Positions 50,457 through 58,375 of a DNA stretch of 59,133 nucleotides are shown here, one piece after another. The notes under the pieces are model-generated. The model made no database searches, was not told the DNA's origin, and saw nothing but the letters and a program-made list of their open reading frames with translations. This DNA is from a virus. The translations under genes and the position numbers were made by a program. The stretch covers positions 1-59,133 of IMG/VR virus record IMGVR_UViG_3300037336_000152, one strand, 5' to 3'. The first letter of the stretch is position 1. Every line of letters starts with the position of its first letter.

Positions 50457-51097
50457 GCGGCCTTTCCAATGCTCATAAAATCGTTGACCTTGACCTGCAC
50501 TTCTGCCAAGAATTGAAGAACCTGATCTTCCAGGCTGTCGATGTATTTCTGGTCGCGCGGAATGCGCTGGGTGTAGAGCTTCAAATGCTCGCCGCCCGAC
50601 TGTAGGCGCGGGTCGTAGCTGCAGAAATCGACCCAGTCCAGATCGAGAATCCAGATTTGCCCCTGCACCTGGGCTGTGTGATGCTCTGGCATGCCTTCTG
50701 CCCAGGTCTGCAAGTGAATCGCGCTGTTATGCGGACACTTGATCTCGACCGCGCCGCGCGGGCCGACACGGCCATCCGATGACGCGCCGATCCACTTGTG
50801 CACCGGGTGGCGCACAAAACCCACTTCGGTAACAATGTTGCCGGTCGCGAGCTCGTATTCGGCGCGAGCGTAGGGTTCGGCGTCCGTGCCCCAGTTCATT
50901 GCGAAGCTGCTTGCGCTGGCGACCGGCTCGGCGGTGATGCGCTCGACGACCAGTTTCATGAGGTAGTCGTCGCGAGCCTTGAGGGGCTTGCCAGTCTTGC
51001 CGATGGCAACAATGTCAGCGAAGCAGGATGCGGTTGCATGGCCTGCCCGGTCAGCGAGCCAGCCGGCGCTGCCTTGATCAGATTGACGCTCAAGCAT
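50453..51097 (-). CDS. YqaJ/lambda-type exonuclease
   Basis: 214 residues. GHATASCFADIVAIGKTGKP, WGTDAEPYARAEYE, then catalytic D in GASSDGRV, E-x-K in VEIKCP, and QVQGQIWILD. Processive 5'-3' exonuclease that makes overhangs for the RecT partner encoded just before. Overlaps RecT by eight bases. Confidence 0.93.
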   Translation of the reverse strand: MLERQSDQGSAGWLADRAGHATASCFADIVAIGKTGKPLKARDDYLMKLVVERITAEPVASASSFAMNWGTDAEPYARAEYELATGNIVTEVGFVRHPVHKWIGASSDGRVGPRGAVEIKCPHNSAIHLQTWAEGMPEHHTAQVQGQIWILDLDWVDFCSYDPRLQSGGEHLKLYTQRIPRDQKYIDSLEDQVLQFLAEVQVKVNDFMSIGKAA

Positions 51098-51863
51098 TTT
51101 CGGATCCTGCTGCGGCGGCGCGCTCTTTCAGTGCTGCCATCTCGGGCAGAATCTCGCGGCGAACGTCTTTTGCCAGGCCTTCCCACGCGGCTTGCAGCGC
51201 GTCTGTACCGGTGTCTGCAGCCGCACTCATATCCGCTAGCAGGCTTTCGCGCGCTTCGGGCGTCATGGCATCAGGCGCAGCGATTGCGGCCTGGGCGATC
51301 TGACCGGCATTCTGGCGCACTGGCTTGGCCGGCGTAATGTCGCGCGGCTCTACGTCCATCATTTCCTCGGCAATCGGCATGCCCCGGAGCACATCTGGAA
51401 ACACGTCGCGCAGGGCCCAAGACCGTGCGCGCATCTGCATCATGCGTTTCGGGTACTGCGTCCATGGGCCGGCTTTGCCCTGCAGGCCAGCCTTCTTGGC
51501 ATCCTCTGGCGTGAAGATGCGGACCTGCTCATCCTCGCCTCGGCGCTTGACGCGGCAGACTGCCTTGCCGTCGATTTCTTCTTCGATCACGTATTCGCAC
51601 AGCGGCGACGACCGCACCAGGCCGATCACCGCATCACCCCATAGCGAGGGGCGCCCGTTGATCACGGCGATGTTCTGCATGGCCTGCATGGGCTGCAAAC
51701 CGAGTTCCATGCCCCACTGGACGGCAACAAGAATGTTGCCGGGGTTGTTCTGAAAGTCCTTCGGGATGATGTTCGATTTTGCCATCATGTCGGCAAAGGA
51801 AATGGCCTGCGCCAAATCTTGCGGGGCCAGGCTGAAGCTCTTGCTTACGGTCATGTCGTTCAT
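51090..51863 (-). CDS. recT: RecT-family single-strand annealing protein
   Basis: 257 residues, AAAGG upstream. KDFQNNPGNILVAVQWGMELGLQPMQAMQNIAVINGRPSLWGDA is the RecT core (only partly distinctive motifs quoted: GMELGLQPMQA, GRPSLWGDA); ARSWALRDVFPDVLRGM follows. It anneals complementary strands for phage recombination and repair. Confidence 0.93.
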   Translation of the reverse strand: MNDMTVSKSFSLAPQDLAQAISFADMMAKSNIIPKDFQNNPGNILVAVQWGMELGLQPMQAMQNIAVINGRPSLWGDAVIGLVRSSPLCEYVIEEEIDGKAVCRVKRRGEDEQVRIFTPEDAKKAGLQGKAGPWTQYPKRMMQMRARSWALRDVFPDVLRGMPIAEEMMDVEPRDITPAKPVRQNAGQIAQAAIAAPDAMTPEARESLLADMSAAADTGTDALQAAWEGLAKDVRREILPEMAALKERAAAAGSENA

Positions 51864-51906
51864 TTGATGCCTTTCTTGCGAGGACTCTGCCCGCTTTATG
51901 TGGGTG

Positions 51907-51999
51907 CTACAGGTTAAAATACTTCAAGCTCAAAACCAGCGCATCGCCGCGCCGAAAGCCCCAGCCGCGCCACTGGCGATACTTGCGAATCAGATTCAT
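51907..51999 (-). CDS. Very small basic protein
   Basis: 30 residues (MNLIRKYRQWRGWGFRRGDAL...), overlapping the stop of the preceding gene by ATGA. Amphipathic, basic. Similar mini ORFs accompany phage recombination genes. Confidence 0.5.
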   Translation of the reverse strand: MNLIRKYRQWRGWGFRRGDALVLSLKYFNL

Positions 52000-52244
52000 T
52001 TCCGAATCTCGTCAAACGCGACCATCGCCCGAGCCTGCGCATCCAGCCGCTCGAATTTATTGGCGACCTCGACCCGGCAGACTTCGGCGACCTGGCTGCA
52101 CGCAATCACACGAGCAGCATTTTTCGCAGCCTGCTCGTCGTCGTGCTGCATCAAGCCAGTGAGCGTAACGAGCACAAGCGCAGCGCAACCGCCGGCGCAA
52201 AATCCTGCGATCTTGCCGATGGCATCCTGCTCGCGGCGGGTCAT
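51996..52244 (-). CDS. Single-pass membrane protein
   Basis: 82 residues with one membrane segment (IAGFCAGGCAALVLVTLTGLM) and a helical, probably periplasmic, tail. Coupled on both sides. Confidence 0.6.
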   Translation of the reverse strand: MTRREQDAIGKIAGFCAGGCAALVLVTLTGLMQHDDEQAAKNAARVIACSQVAEVCRVEVANKFERLDAQARAMVAFDEIRK

Positions 52245-52351
52245 GACATCACCCAGACGAAAATGTCGGCCGCAGTCTCTGCGAGCGCAATAATCACTAG
52301 AATTGCTACAGCGTTGCGAGCCGGATGGGCGCTGGTGAATGGGTCAATCAT
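52241..52351 (-). CDS. Small membrane peptide
   Basis: 36 residues with one hydrophobic segment ([21 protein letters not shown]). ATGA overlaps on both sides. Unknown function. Confidence 0.55.
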   Translation of the reverse strand: MIDPFTSAHPARNAVAILVIIALAETAADIFVWVMS

Positions 52352-53199
52352 GCTGCGCTCGATGGTGAAAATGCATCGCGCATAGCGTCCAGCCACTCCT
52401 GAGACCATTGCAGAGCAAGCGCGGAAAACTGGCTAGTCTCTGGCGTATCGCCTCGACGGATGCCCAAGAAAAATCGCTCGGCTGGGCGTGAGCTATTTGG
52501 TTTGAGGCTCCCAAGATCGTTGACCGAAGCTTTGCGCGCCGTCGCGATTGTGCCAACCAGGCAGGAGCATTCGCCCGAGTAAGTCGAACCATCGACGCGT
52601 CCAGCTTTCAAGGCTTCGATCAGTGCCTGGACTTCATGCGGTGCCGATGAAAGAACAGCCCAAATGTCGTCACGGATCGGCAATAGCTCGGCATCGCGCA
52701 GATCGGCACCGCGCAGGTCGGCACCGCGCAGGTCGGTATTGCGCAGGTCGGCATCGCGCAGATCGGCACCGCGCAGGTCGGCACCGCGCAGGTCGGTATT
52801 GCGCAGGTCGGCATCGCTCAGGTCGGCACCGATCAGATCGGCACCGCTCAGGTCGGTATTGCGCAGGTCGGCACCGCTCAGGTCGGCATCGCGCAGGTCG
52901 GCACCGCTCAGGTTGGCACAGCTCAGATCGGCACCGCTCAGGTCGGCATCGCGCAGGTCGGCACCGCTCAGGTTGGCACAGCTCAGATCGGCACCGCTCA
53001 GGTCGGCATCGCGCAGGTCGGCACCGCTCAGGTCGGCACCGAGCAGATCGGCACCGCTCAGGTTGGCATCGCGCAGGTCGGCACCGCTCAGGTTGGCACC
53101 GCTCAGATCGGCACCGCTCAGGTTGGCCATGCTATTAGCCTCCGCGTCATGCGCAAACAGTGTTGCTCCGGTGTAGCGATGTTTGATTTCGATAATCAT
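52348..53199 (-). CDS. Pentapeptide-repeat protein
   Basis: 283 residues. About 29 pentapeptides of A(D/N)L(S/R)(G/D) type from ~residue 25 to 165, forming a right-handed quadrilateral beta-helix. The C-terminal ~115 residues hold [10 protein letters not shown] and [19 protein letters not shown], resembling a cap common in prophage pentapeptide proteins. The fold can mimic DNA, as in gyrase inhibitors; that role here is only a possibility. Confidence 0.88.
   Translation of the reverse strand: MIIEIKHRYTGATLFAHDAEANSMANLSGADLSGANLSGADLRDANLSGADLLGADLSGADLRDADLSGADLSCANLSGADLRDADLSGADLSCANLSGADLRDADLSGADLRNTDLSGADLIGADLSDADLRNTDLRGADLRGADLRDADLRNTDLRGADLRGADLRDAELLPIRDDIWAVLSSAPHEVQALIEALKAGRVDGSTYSGECSCLVGTIATARKASVNDLGSLKPNSSRPAERFFLGIRRGDTPETSQFSALALQWSQEWLDAMRDAFSPSSAA
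52680..53130 (-). repeat. 15-bp tandem repeat array in the pentapeptide gene
   Basis: Units such as gcaccgctcaggtcg recur every 15 bp with larger near-identical blocks of 60-75 bp, e.g. two blocks near 52.72 and 52.78 kb. Confidence 0.9.
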
Positions 53200-53207
53200 G
53201 TTCTCTC

Positions 53208-54224
53208 CTAGTTGTTGGATTCCACAAACTCACCAGCCGCGTCGAGCATGTACCAGGCGCCGGCCTTGATGCCGTTGTCGCCGACCTTGCTGGCGCGAAT
53301 GTGGATCAGTTCGTAGTTGTCATTGCGATACACGAGGATGATTGCCCCGCTTTCGCCGGCCATGGCGCGACCCATATAGCCAGAGGCCATGGCGACGGAA
53401 TCTCGCCCCGTGTTGCTGGCGGCGCTGCGGTCGCCCGTGTTGCTGGCGGCGCTGTAGTCGCCCGTGTTGCTGGCGGCGCTCTGGTCGCCCGTGTTGCTGG
53501 CGGCGCTGTGGTAGCCAGTGTTGCTGGCGGCGCTCTGGTAGCCAGTGTTGCTGGCGGCGCTGCGGTCGCCCGTGTTGCTGGCGGCGCTGCGGTAGCCAGT
53601 GTTGCTGGCGGCGCTGTAGTCGCCAGTGTTGCTGGCGGCGCTCTGGTAGCCAGTGTTGCTGGCGGCGCTGCGGTAGCCAGTGTTGCTGGCGGCGCTGTAG
53701 TCGCCAGTGTTGCTGGCGGCGCTGCGGTAGCCAGTGTTGCTGGCGGCGCTGTAGTCGCCAGTGTTGCTGGCGGCGCTCTGGTAGCCCGTGTTGCTGGCGG
53801 CGCTGCGGTAGCCAGTGTTGCTGGCGGCGCTGTAGTCGCCAGTGTTGCTGGCGGGGGATTCAGGGTCAACAGGCCCGCAACGGCTGATCGTGTATGCAAT
53901 AGCCGCTTTCACAAGGCCGGCAAAATTGATCTCAGCACTGACCGTCAGAGTTTGGCTTGCGACATTCGTGTCTTCGCCGTGGCGACTAAGTTGCCCGGAC
54001 TGCTCGACAGCGGCAAAATTGCTGCCAGCTGGTGGGTAGTAGTTGAAAATGTCGAGCGGATATTCGCAGGCATGAAAGCCGGATTTGCACGCATCCACAT
54101 CGCCATCGTGCGTGTACGTTTCGCCGACAGCGTATTGAAAATCGCGGCACTTCCAATGTTTGTCAAATCCCTTGTACGAAATTACCGTTTCCTCTGGCTT
54201 GCTTGCTGAAACCTTCTTGCTCAT
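53208..54224 (-). CDS. SAASNTG-repeat prophage protein (DUF7666-type)
   Basis: 338 residues. Residues 10-110 are a conserved module ([46 protein letters not shown]). 17-18 octads of (D/Y)xSAASNTG follow to ~residue 280, then a C-terminal cap ([24 protein letters not shown]). The octads should stack as a beta-roll. Very frequent in prophages, with no known function. Confidence 0.85.
   Translation of the reverse strand: MSKKVSASKPEETVISYKGFDKHWKCRDFQYAVGETYTHDGDVDACKSGFHACEYPLDIFNYYPPAGSNFAAVEQSGQLSRHGEDTNVASQTLTVSAEINFAGLVKAAIAYTISRCGPVDPESPASNTGDYSAASNTGYRSAASNTGYQSAASNTGDYSAASNTGYRSAASNTGDYSAASNTGYRSAASNTGYQSAASNTGDYSAASNTGYRSAASNTGDRSAASNTGYQSAASNTGYHSAASNTGDQSAASNTGDYSAASNTGDRSAASNTGRDSVAMASGYMGRAMAGESGAIILVYRNDNYELIHIRASKVGDNGIKAGAWYMLDAAGEFVESNN
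53405..53850 (-). repeat. 24-bp tandem repeat array
   Basis: Units gtgttgctggcggcgctgtagtc.. repeat every 24 bp, nearly identical apart from two variable codons (TAC/CGC/CAG/CAC and GGC/GGG-type changes) per unit. Confidence 0.9.
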
Positions 54225-54233
54225 TGATTTCTC

Positions 54234-54383
54234 CTAGTTGTTTGGTGCCCGTCTTTCCAGGCTGTCAGGGCATGCTGATCCCTCAGGGCCAGTTATTTCG
54301 GCTGGCGTGCCTAGCTGCGCAATTAACGAGGCGCGGCGCTCGGTGAATTCAAGGCGGCCGCAAGAACATGCGCGCAATTCCAC
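54234..54383 (-). CDS. Small cysteine-containing protein, GTG start
   Basis: 49 residues: ELRACSCGRLEFTERRASLI, acidic-proline tail. GGGAG lies just before the GTG, and the frame overlaps the upstream gene by 35 bp. CxC near the start could bind zinc. Confidence 0.5.
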   Translation of the reverse strand: MELRACSCGRLEFTERRASLIAQLGTPAEITGPEGSACPDSLERRAPNN

Positions 54384-54729
54384 GCTCCCACTCGGTCCAC
54401 TCGGCCCGCGCCTCCTGATCGGCCTCTAAATCACGCTCCACTTGTTCGATATCTTGCATCGCGCAAATTTCGGCCATGTCGTCAATGCAGGACTGGATCA
54501 GGTCGTGCTGAGTAGCCCCGGCCACGCCAGCGCCACAAGCGCGGTCAGTGCTGATCAGGTGCTCTGTCACGCCAGGCTTGCTAACCTTGAACGACCACGC
54601 ATCTGCAAGCTCGCTAAGTGTCTCGGCATCGCCGGCAGCGGCCAGATCGCTGATGCGCTTGGCGTGCTCGCGGGCGGCAGATGCGATTGCCATGTCGCGC
54701 AGGTCGTCGGCGTCGGCGCGGGCGTTCAT
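54349..54729 (-). CDS. Unrecognised left-operon protein
   Basis: 126 residues from the ATG overlapping the preceding stop (ATGA). Helical and acidic (MAIASAAREHAKRISDLAAAGD, QDIEQVERDLEADQEARAEWTEWE). Family unknown; second gene of the leftward operon. Confidence 0.6.
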   Translation of the reverse strand: MNARADADDLRDMAIASAAREHAKRISDLAAAGDAETLSELADAWSFKVSKPGVTEHLISTDRACGAGVAGATQHDLIQSCIDDMAEICAMQDIEQVERDLEADQEARAEWTEWERGIARMFLRPP

Positions 54730-54827
54730 GCGGACACCGCGCCAACTTGGATCGCCGCACCAATGCCGCGTGCGGCGCAGAACGGCGCTTTGCGGGCCGG
54801 GCGTGCGGGGCGGGTCAATGTAAGCAT
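54726..54827 (-). CDS. First gene of leftward operon, small basic protein
   Basis: 33 residues with GAGG six bases before the ATG, about 26 bp downstream of the predicted transcript start. Basic N-terminus (TLTRPARPARKAP). Could be a leader peptide. Confidence 0.5.
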   Translation of the reverse strand: MLTLTRPARPARKAPFCAARGIGAAIQVGAVSA

Positions 54828-54859
54828 GGTGTCCTCTGGTGCTGTGTGGCGATGAGGTA

Positions 54860-54900
54860 ACTATAGCAAATTGCTTTTCCATTTGCAACAGCAATTTGCT
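54860..54900 (-). promoter_or_regulatory. Left promoter with two operators
   Basis: Leftward -35 TTGCAA (54883-54888), 17-bp spacer, -10 TATAGT (54860-54865). Operators AGCAAATTGCT (54865-54875) and AGCAATTTGCT (54890-54900) start 25 bp apart. The same hexamers, spacing and operators form the cro promoter of region 2. Confidence 0.82.
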
Positions 54901-54939
54901 TTTATTTATGCTATGATTACCCATCGCAGGAATTTTTGG

Positions 54940-55270
54940 CGATCGCCTCGCACGCGTTATACGCTTAGAGTTGCAATGCAGTGCTGCGTGGTAATAGTCG
55001 GCAGTGGTTGTAAGAGATAAAAAAAGAAACACCGAAGGTGAAAAATATAGTCATCTTGCGAAGCAAGTGACGCCCCCGTGGCGAACGGGCCTCCACGGCG
55101 AGTGGGGTGTGATTGATTAGTTAAGGATGAGCCGTCGATTAAGCAACCAGCACATAGCTTTAGCTACTACGCGTGCGAATACCATAAATTCGATGCCTTG
55201 AATAGGCATATTGGAAGCGACTTTAAGATTTTAAAGTAATATAGGCGGGTGGCCATTCAGGCGAGCAAGA
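54940..55270. other. 330-bp gap with possible structured RNA
   Basis: No gene seen. Potential stems: CTTGC-gaa-GCAAG (55055-55067), CCCCCGTGG.../CCACGG...TGGGG (55073-55107) and ATGCCT-tgaat-AGGCAT (~55193-55209). It may encode a small RNA or carry transcription control for the left operon. Confidence 0.4.
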
Positions 55271-55291
55271 AAAAGCCCCGACTGGCGGGGC
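55271..55291 (-). terminator. Leftward intrinsic terminator
   Basis: GCCCCG-ccagt-CGGGGC followed leftward by TTTTTC. It would end the transcript of the winged-helix gene at 55522-55998. Confidence 0.65.
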
Positions 55292-55292
55292 G

Positions 55293-55682
55293 ATGGGGAT
55301 GACAATGATGGACCAAGGCAAGCAAGGTGAAATAACATTTAAGGCAAGGGCTGCGGTTCAGATCGCAGGCCGCCGCTTCGATGGCTCGACCGAGTTGTAC
55401 CTATTGGCAACCACGGAATTGCCCGAGTTCTGGGTTGCCTTGGGGCGTCAAGGTAAGGCTGATCCGATCGGCTACCTTCACTATGTACAGGCTAAGAATG
55501 CTGGCAATGCCACTGGCGACGCTATTGAGAGGACGTTTGAATTGCGTGAAGTACTCTCGGCCAACTCTCCAGCCCCGCATCCAATAATTTCATTGTCAGG
55601 TATTTTATGGACTCGCCGCGCAGATCTCGAAGCTGATCGATCCATCCTTGCTTATCTTCAGGGCTTAGATCTGATCTGCTGA
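55293..55682 (+). CDS. Possible small protein, opposite strand
   Basis: Up to 129 residues; the ATG at 55308 (MDQGKQGEI) is an alternative start. ITFKARAAVQIAGRRFDGSTELYLLA has good composition, but the last 50 codons run antisense to the neighbouring gene. Uncertain. Confidence 0.4.
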   Translation: MGMTMMDQGKQGEITFKARAAVQIAGRRFDGSTELYLLATTELPEFWVALGRQGKADPIGYLHYVQAKNAGNATGDAIERTFELREVLSANSPAPHPIISLSGILWTRRADLEADRSILAYLQGLDLIC

Positions 55683-55998
55683 TTCGCGCTTCGACCATCG
55701 ACTTGATTGTATCGTCGTGCAATTTGACCGTCAGCACGCCGAGGATGGCCGATAAGCCACCATCCTCGGCCAGCAGGTCCAGTCCATTAACCGTTATCCG
55801 CGCATAAAGGAAGTGTTTTGAGGTGCTGGCAACTGCGGATGAAATATCCCCGTCGATCAGTCCGTGCCCGTAGAGATAGTGCATATTCGGCGTGACTTCC
55901 GGGTTATCCTTTGCATGCTGCTGGACGTTGGCTTGCGCAGGATAGGCTTCGGCTAGCTCTTTGAGTAATTCGAGCTGCAGTGCTCGGTCAAGTTTCAT
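55522..55998 (-). CDS. Winged-helix-like regulatory protein
   Basis: 158 residues from the ATG at 55998. Residues 1-70 (LLKELAEAYPAQANV, HYLYGHGLIDGDIS) resemble the winged-helix start of small phage/mobile-element proteins; LSAILGVLTVKLHDDTIKSMVEARI follows, then a helix ending in HAIQTS. It lies apart from the left operon with its own terminator. Function unknown. Confidence 0.65.
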   Translation of the reverse strand: MKLDRALQLELLKELAEAYPAQANVQQHAKDNPEVTPNMHYLYGHGLIDGDISSAVASTSKHFLYARITVNGLDLLAEDGGLSAILGVLTVKLHDDTIKSMVEARISRSDLSPEDKQGWIDQLRDLRGESIKYLTMKLLDAGLESWPRVLHAIQTSSQ

Positions 55999-56525
55999 AA
56001 TCGCTTTCGTAGTTGATGGACACACTCCGCTCGGCCTGCAAGCAAAAAGTGGAGCGCACTTAATTTTAACCAACAGAAGCCCCGAATGGTGGGGCGTGGA
56101 ATACCAGGCATGGGCGAAGAAGATCTGCGACTTGCGCGGCGCGGAAGGGCGTTAAGAAGCCTGCTCGGGCGGGCTGGTGTGGGAGTAAGCTGGTCTGGCG
56201 CTACTTACTTTGGTGGTGCCGTGGAGGCGGGTACAGTGATGATGACTCGGCGCGCGGCATTGCGGCGGCACTCGGCCCGTCAAAGCCAGGCGGTAAGGAT
56301 TTTTAGCGGCTTGTGAATGGCAAGGGTTGTCGAAACACCGTGGTGCGGAAGTGATTTAAAAAGTGATGCAACCCATTGAATTCAAATGGGATTACCTTGG
56401 TGCGGCTGTATGCGCGCGATCAGCAGGACGCCGATGGTTGGCGCCAGGTCGGCGCCAGGTCGGCGATATCAACAAGGGCGATGAGGATAGATCTGCCATT
56501 GAGGAGGCGGTGGCAGTGCGCACAT
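55999..56525. other. 530-bp stretch without a solid gene
   Basis: Rightward frames exist (56086-56316, 56363-56602, 56376-56612) but composition is poor. Near 56437-56465 the unit ggcgccaggtc is duplicated. Two overlapping frames hold plausible pieces (LVRLYARDQQDADGW in one, IEEAVAVRTFTSGLVLAV in the next), suggesting a decayed small gene broken by that duplication. Confidence 0.4.
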
Positions 56526-57278
56526 TCACTTCAGGGCTGGTGCTGGCGGTGTCGGCTGCGGCACAACTGGCTGAGACGAAGAAACTGCCGATGGCTGGAT
56601 GACAGGTACTGAATGATGGGAAGCCTTGTTGATGTAGGTTAGCAAGCCAACCGTCGCACCAATAATCGCAATCGCAATACCGAGACCCCATTTGATAAGG
56701 TCAGAAGTATTCTTGTGCATCTCCGTTTGCAACTTGGCCATTTCCGTACGCATTTCGGCGAAACCTACCCGCACGTCCGCAAATCCTGTTTTGATGCTTG
56801 CGTCGAAGTTGGCAAGGCGTGCGTCAATCTTCGCTTCCGAAGCAGCGATCTTTGCATCTACTTCCTGGCGGGTCAGATCAGTCATAGTTGCATCATTGGG
56901 CAGTTCTTCGTTATTGTCAACCACGGAGTGGGCGCGAATCGGCTTAGAGGTCGGCGCAGGGGCATCATCAACTGGAGGTGTTAGCGAGGCAAAGTCTTCG
57001 GCCAGCGCCATTATCTCGGCCAATCGCTTTGCGCCATCTTCGGTGGACGGGTTGGTGTCTTGCGCGGCCCGCTTGAATTCTTTCCTCGTTGTAATCCCTT
57101 CAAGCCCGAGTGCTCTCAGCCGCTCGCCAATGGTCGCGGCCATCGTGTTTTGCCGTCTGGCGTGCTGAATATAGGCCTCAAACCCCTCACCAGCCCGGTC
57201 AAGAGTTTCGGTTTTACTCGGCGCCGCCGCCTTTGTTGCTTGCGTCGACGGCTTGCGCCTATCTTTTATGGATGCCAT
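56526..57278 (-). CDS. Membrane-anchored coiled-coil cargo protein with tape-measure segment
   Basis: 250 residues. Basic disordered N-terminus; residues 52-104 (GLEGITTRKEFKRAAQD, EDGAKRLAEIMALAEDFASLTP) align with tape measure residues ~1327-1379. Then a Pro-rich linker, a coiled coil (~130-190, DARLANFDASIKTGFADVRVGF, resembling DUF1640/CCDC90-type proteins), one membrane segment (LIKWGLGIAIAIIGATVGLL, ~194-215), and a Ser/Pro tail. Monocistronic, next to the immunity region. Superinfection exclusion is inferred, not shown. Confidence 0.75.
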   Translation of the reverse strand: MASIKDRRKPSTQATKAAAPSKTETLDRAGEGFEAYIQHARRQNTMAATIGERLRALGLEGITTRKEFKRAAQDTNPSTEDGAKRLAEIMALAEDFASLTPPVDDAPAPTSKPIRAHSVVDNNEELPNDATMTDLTRQEVDAKIAASEAKIDARLANFDASIKTGFADVRVGFAEMRTEMAKLQTEMHKNTSDLIKWGLGIAIAIIGATVGLLTYINKASHHSVPVIQPSAVSSSQPVVPQPTPPAPALK

Positions 57279-57397
57279 TTAGGCCTTTCAAGTTCGCCTG
57301 CGCGCCATTCTGGCTTACCCACTACAATCGCCCGCCACCACTCGCCCAGGCTGGTAGGCGATGCGGCCGACAAAGATCGCCCCCATCAATCGCCGCG
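57259..57397. repeat. Direct repeat A, right copy
   Basis: Matches 1-142 apart from a three-base shorter C-run. Covers the start of the cargo gene and its upstream region. Confidence 0.9.
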
Positions 57398-57543
57398 GCC
57401 TGTTGTGGGTTGTAATTCACCTGTAAGTCCTTATTTCTACGCCATGAACGAGAATTTTCCGCATCGATGACCATGCTTTTTCGGAACACCACTTTGGGTT
57501 TTGGGGTGCAGCTGGCGTAGTCGGTGACGTCACCGTCACCCAT
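57322..57543 (-). CDS. Doubtful small ORF across repeat A
   Basis: 73 codons (MGDGDVTDYASC...). Its last ~25 codons lie in repeat A, where the C-run difference is a whole codon (one Gly), so the frame is kept in both copies. No ribosome site seen; may be chance. Confidence 0.25.
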   Translation of the reverse strand: MGDGDVTDYASCTPKPKVVFRKSMVIDAENSRSWRRNKDLQVNYNPQQAAAIDGGDLCRPHRLPAWASGGGRL

Positions 57544-57556
57544 GTGTCTACACTTC

Positions 57557-57916
57557 TCAGAATGCAAGTGCCTGAATTTTTGTAAATGTTTTAGCGTCAG
57601 TAGTGGCAAGCATCTTCTTTCCATCCTTCATTATCAGAATGAAAGTAACATCCTTGCCCCTGCCTCCGAGCAAAAGGCCCGCCAAAAGCCCAACAGGTCC
57701 GAGCAATACGCCGCCAGCAAGTCCCCATCCAACTGTGCCGCCAGTGCGCTTTACATCCTCCTCGGATGCGACGGATGCCGACTCAACCTGCCCAATAAGA
57801 GTGACGGTCTTCCCTATAAGTCCATCGCCAGGCTGCCATGCCAGCAAGATGACACTGGCAGATGCAGAGTGCCTACCCTTCGGGAAGTCGCCAGCATGTA
57901 TTTCAATTGTCGCCAT
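57557..57916 (-). CDS. Glycine-zipper membrane cargo protein
   Basis: 119 residues; GGAGG stands five bases before the ATG at 57916. Beta-rich first half; then WGLAGGVLLGPVGLLAGLLLGG, a glycine-zipper membrane hairpin, and DVTFILIMKDGKKMLATTDAKTFTKIQ. It occupies the place taken by the DUF4214 gene in region 1, behind the same promoter block. Function unknown; it could act at the membrane against other phages. Confidence 0.7.
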   Translation of the reverse strand: MATIEIHAGDFPKGRHSASASVILLAWQPGDGLIGKTVTLIGQVESASVASEEDVKRTGGTVGWGLAGGVLLGPVGLLAGLLLGGRGKDVTFILIMKDGKKMLATTDAKTFTKIQALAF

Positions 57917-57938
57917 ATATCCTCCACTCGGCATCATC

Positions 57939-58006
57939 GCGTGCCGTGTCGCCCATTGATTATACGCAAAAAAAAATGATGAAATCTAACCAATTGTTGC
58001 TATGTC
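57939..58006 (-). promoter_or_regulatory. Conserved cargo-gene promoter block, region 2
   Basis: Counterpart of 1252-1320; leftward -10 TATAAT at 57959-57964, 43 bp before the cargo start. Confidence 0.5.
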
Positions 58007-58083
58007 GCACATAGCCATGATGTGAGAATTTGTTAGTTTTAAAGCATCAAAGTAATCGTAAAAACGCTTATTGTTCTGCGCAT

Positions 58084-58099
58084 GTAGGAGTTGTCCTAC
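58084..58099. promoter_or_regulatory. Inverted repeat GTAGGA-N4-TCCTAC (site 2)
   Basis: Perfect arms, GTTG spacer; 40 bp before the small rightward gene, as at site 1. Confidence 0.6.
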
Positions 58100-58138
58100 T
58101 GGGTATAGTTGCCTTTTCAATCGTACCTGGAGTCATCA

Positions 58139-58375
58139 ATGCAAGATGTGCAGCAACTATTAAATCTTTATGAGCGTACCAATGAGATTGGCAGGGACTT
58201 TCTCATTGACCAGGCCAAGAAATGTGTGCGGGACTGGCCGGCGAATGTTGTGGCGACCCTACCCACCCTTAGACTCGTCCCGCCTCTGCCCGTCCGTACG
58301 CCGCATGGCCGACTCGACGCCATTGGAAATCATTCGTCGTGCCACCTCGTCGCCAAGACGCCATGCAATAAGTAA
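58139..58375 (+). CDS. Small protein convergent with the repressor (region 2)
   Basis: 78 residues; GGAG lies seven bases before the ATG. MQDVQQLLNLYERTNEIGRDF has the pattern of small prophage proteins that face the repressor gene, and the overall plan matches the region 1 gene. Its 3' end overlaps the repressor by 117 bp on the other strand. Confidence 0.55.
   Translation: MQDVQQLLNLYERTNEIGRDFLIDQAKKCVRDWPANVVATLPTLRLVPPLPVRTPHGRLDAIGNHSSCHLVAKTPCNK

Noticed and set aside
52680-53130. CRISPR-like or regulatory repeat array
   Set aside because: The 15-bp period is the pentapeptide repeat of an open reading frame.
53301-54209. Long rightward open frame rich in VAGGA repeats
   Set aside because: It is the antisense shadow of the SAASNTG repeat gene, which has the recognised N- and C-terminal modules.
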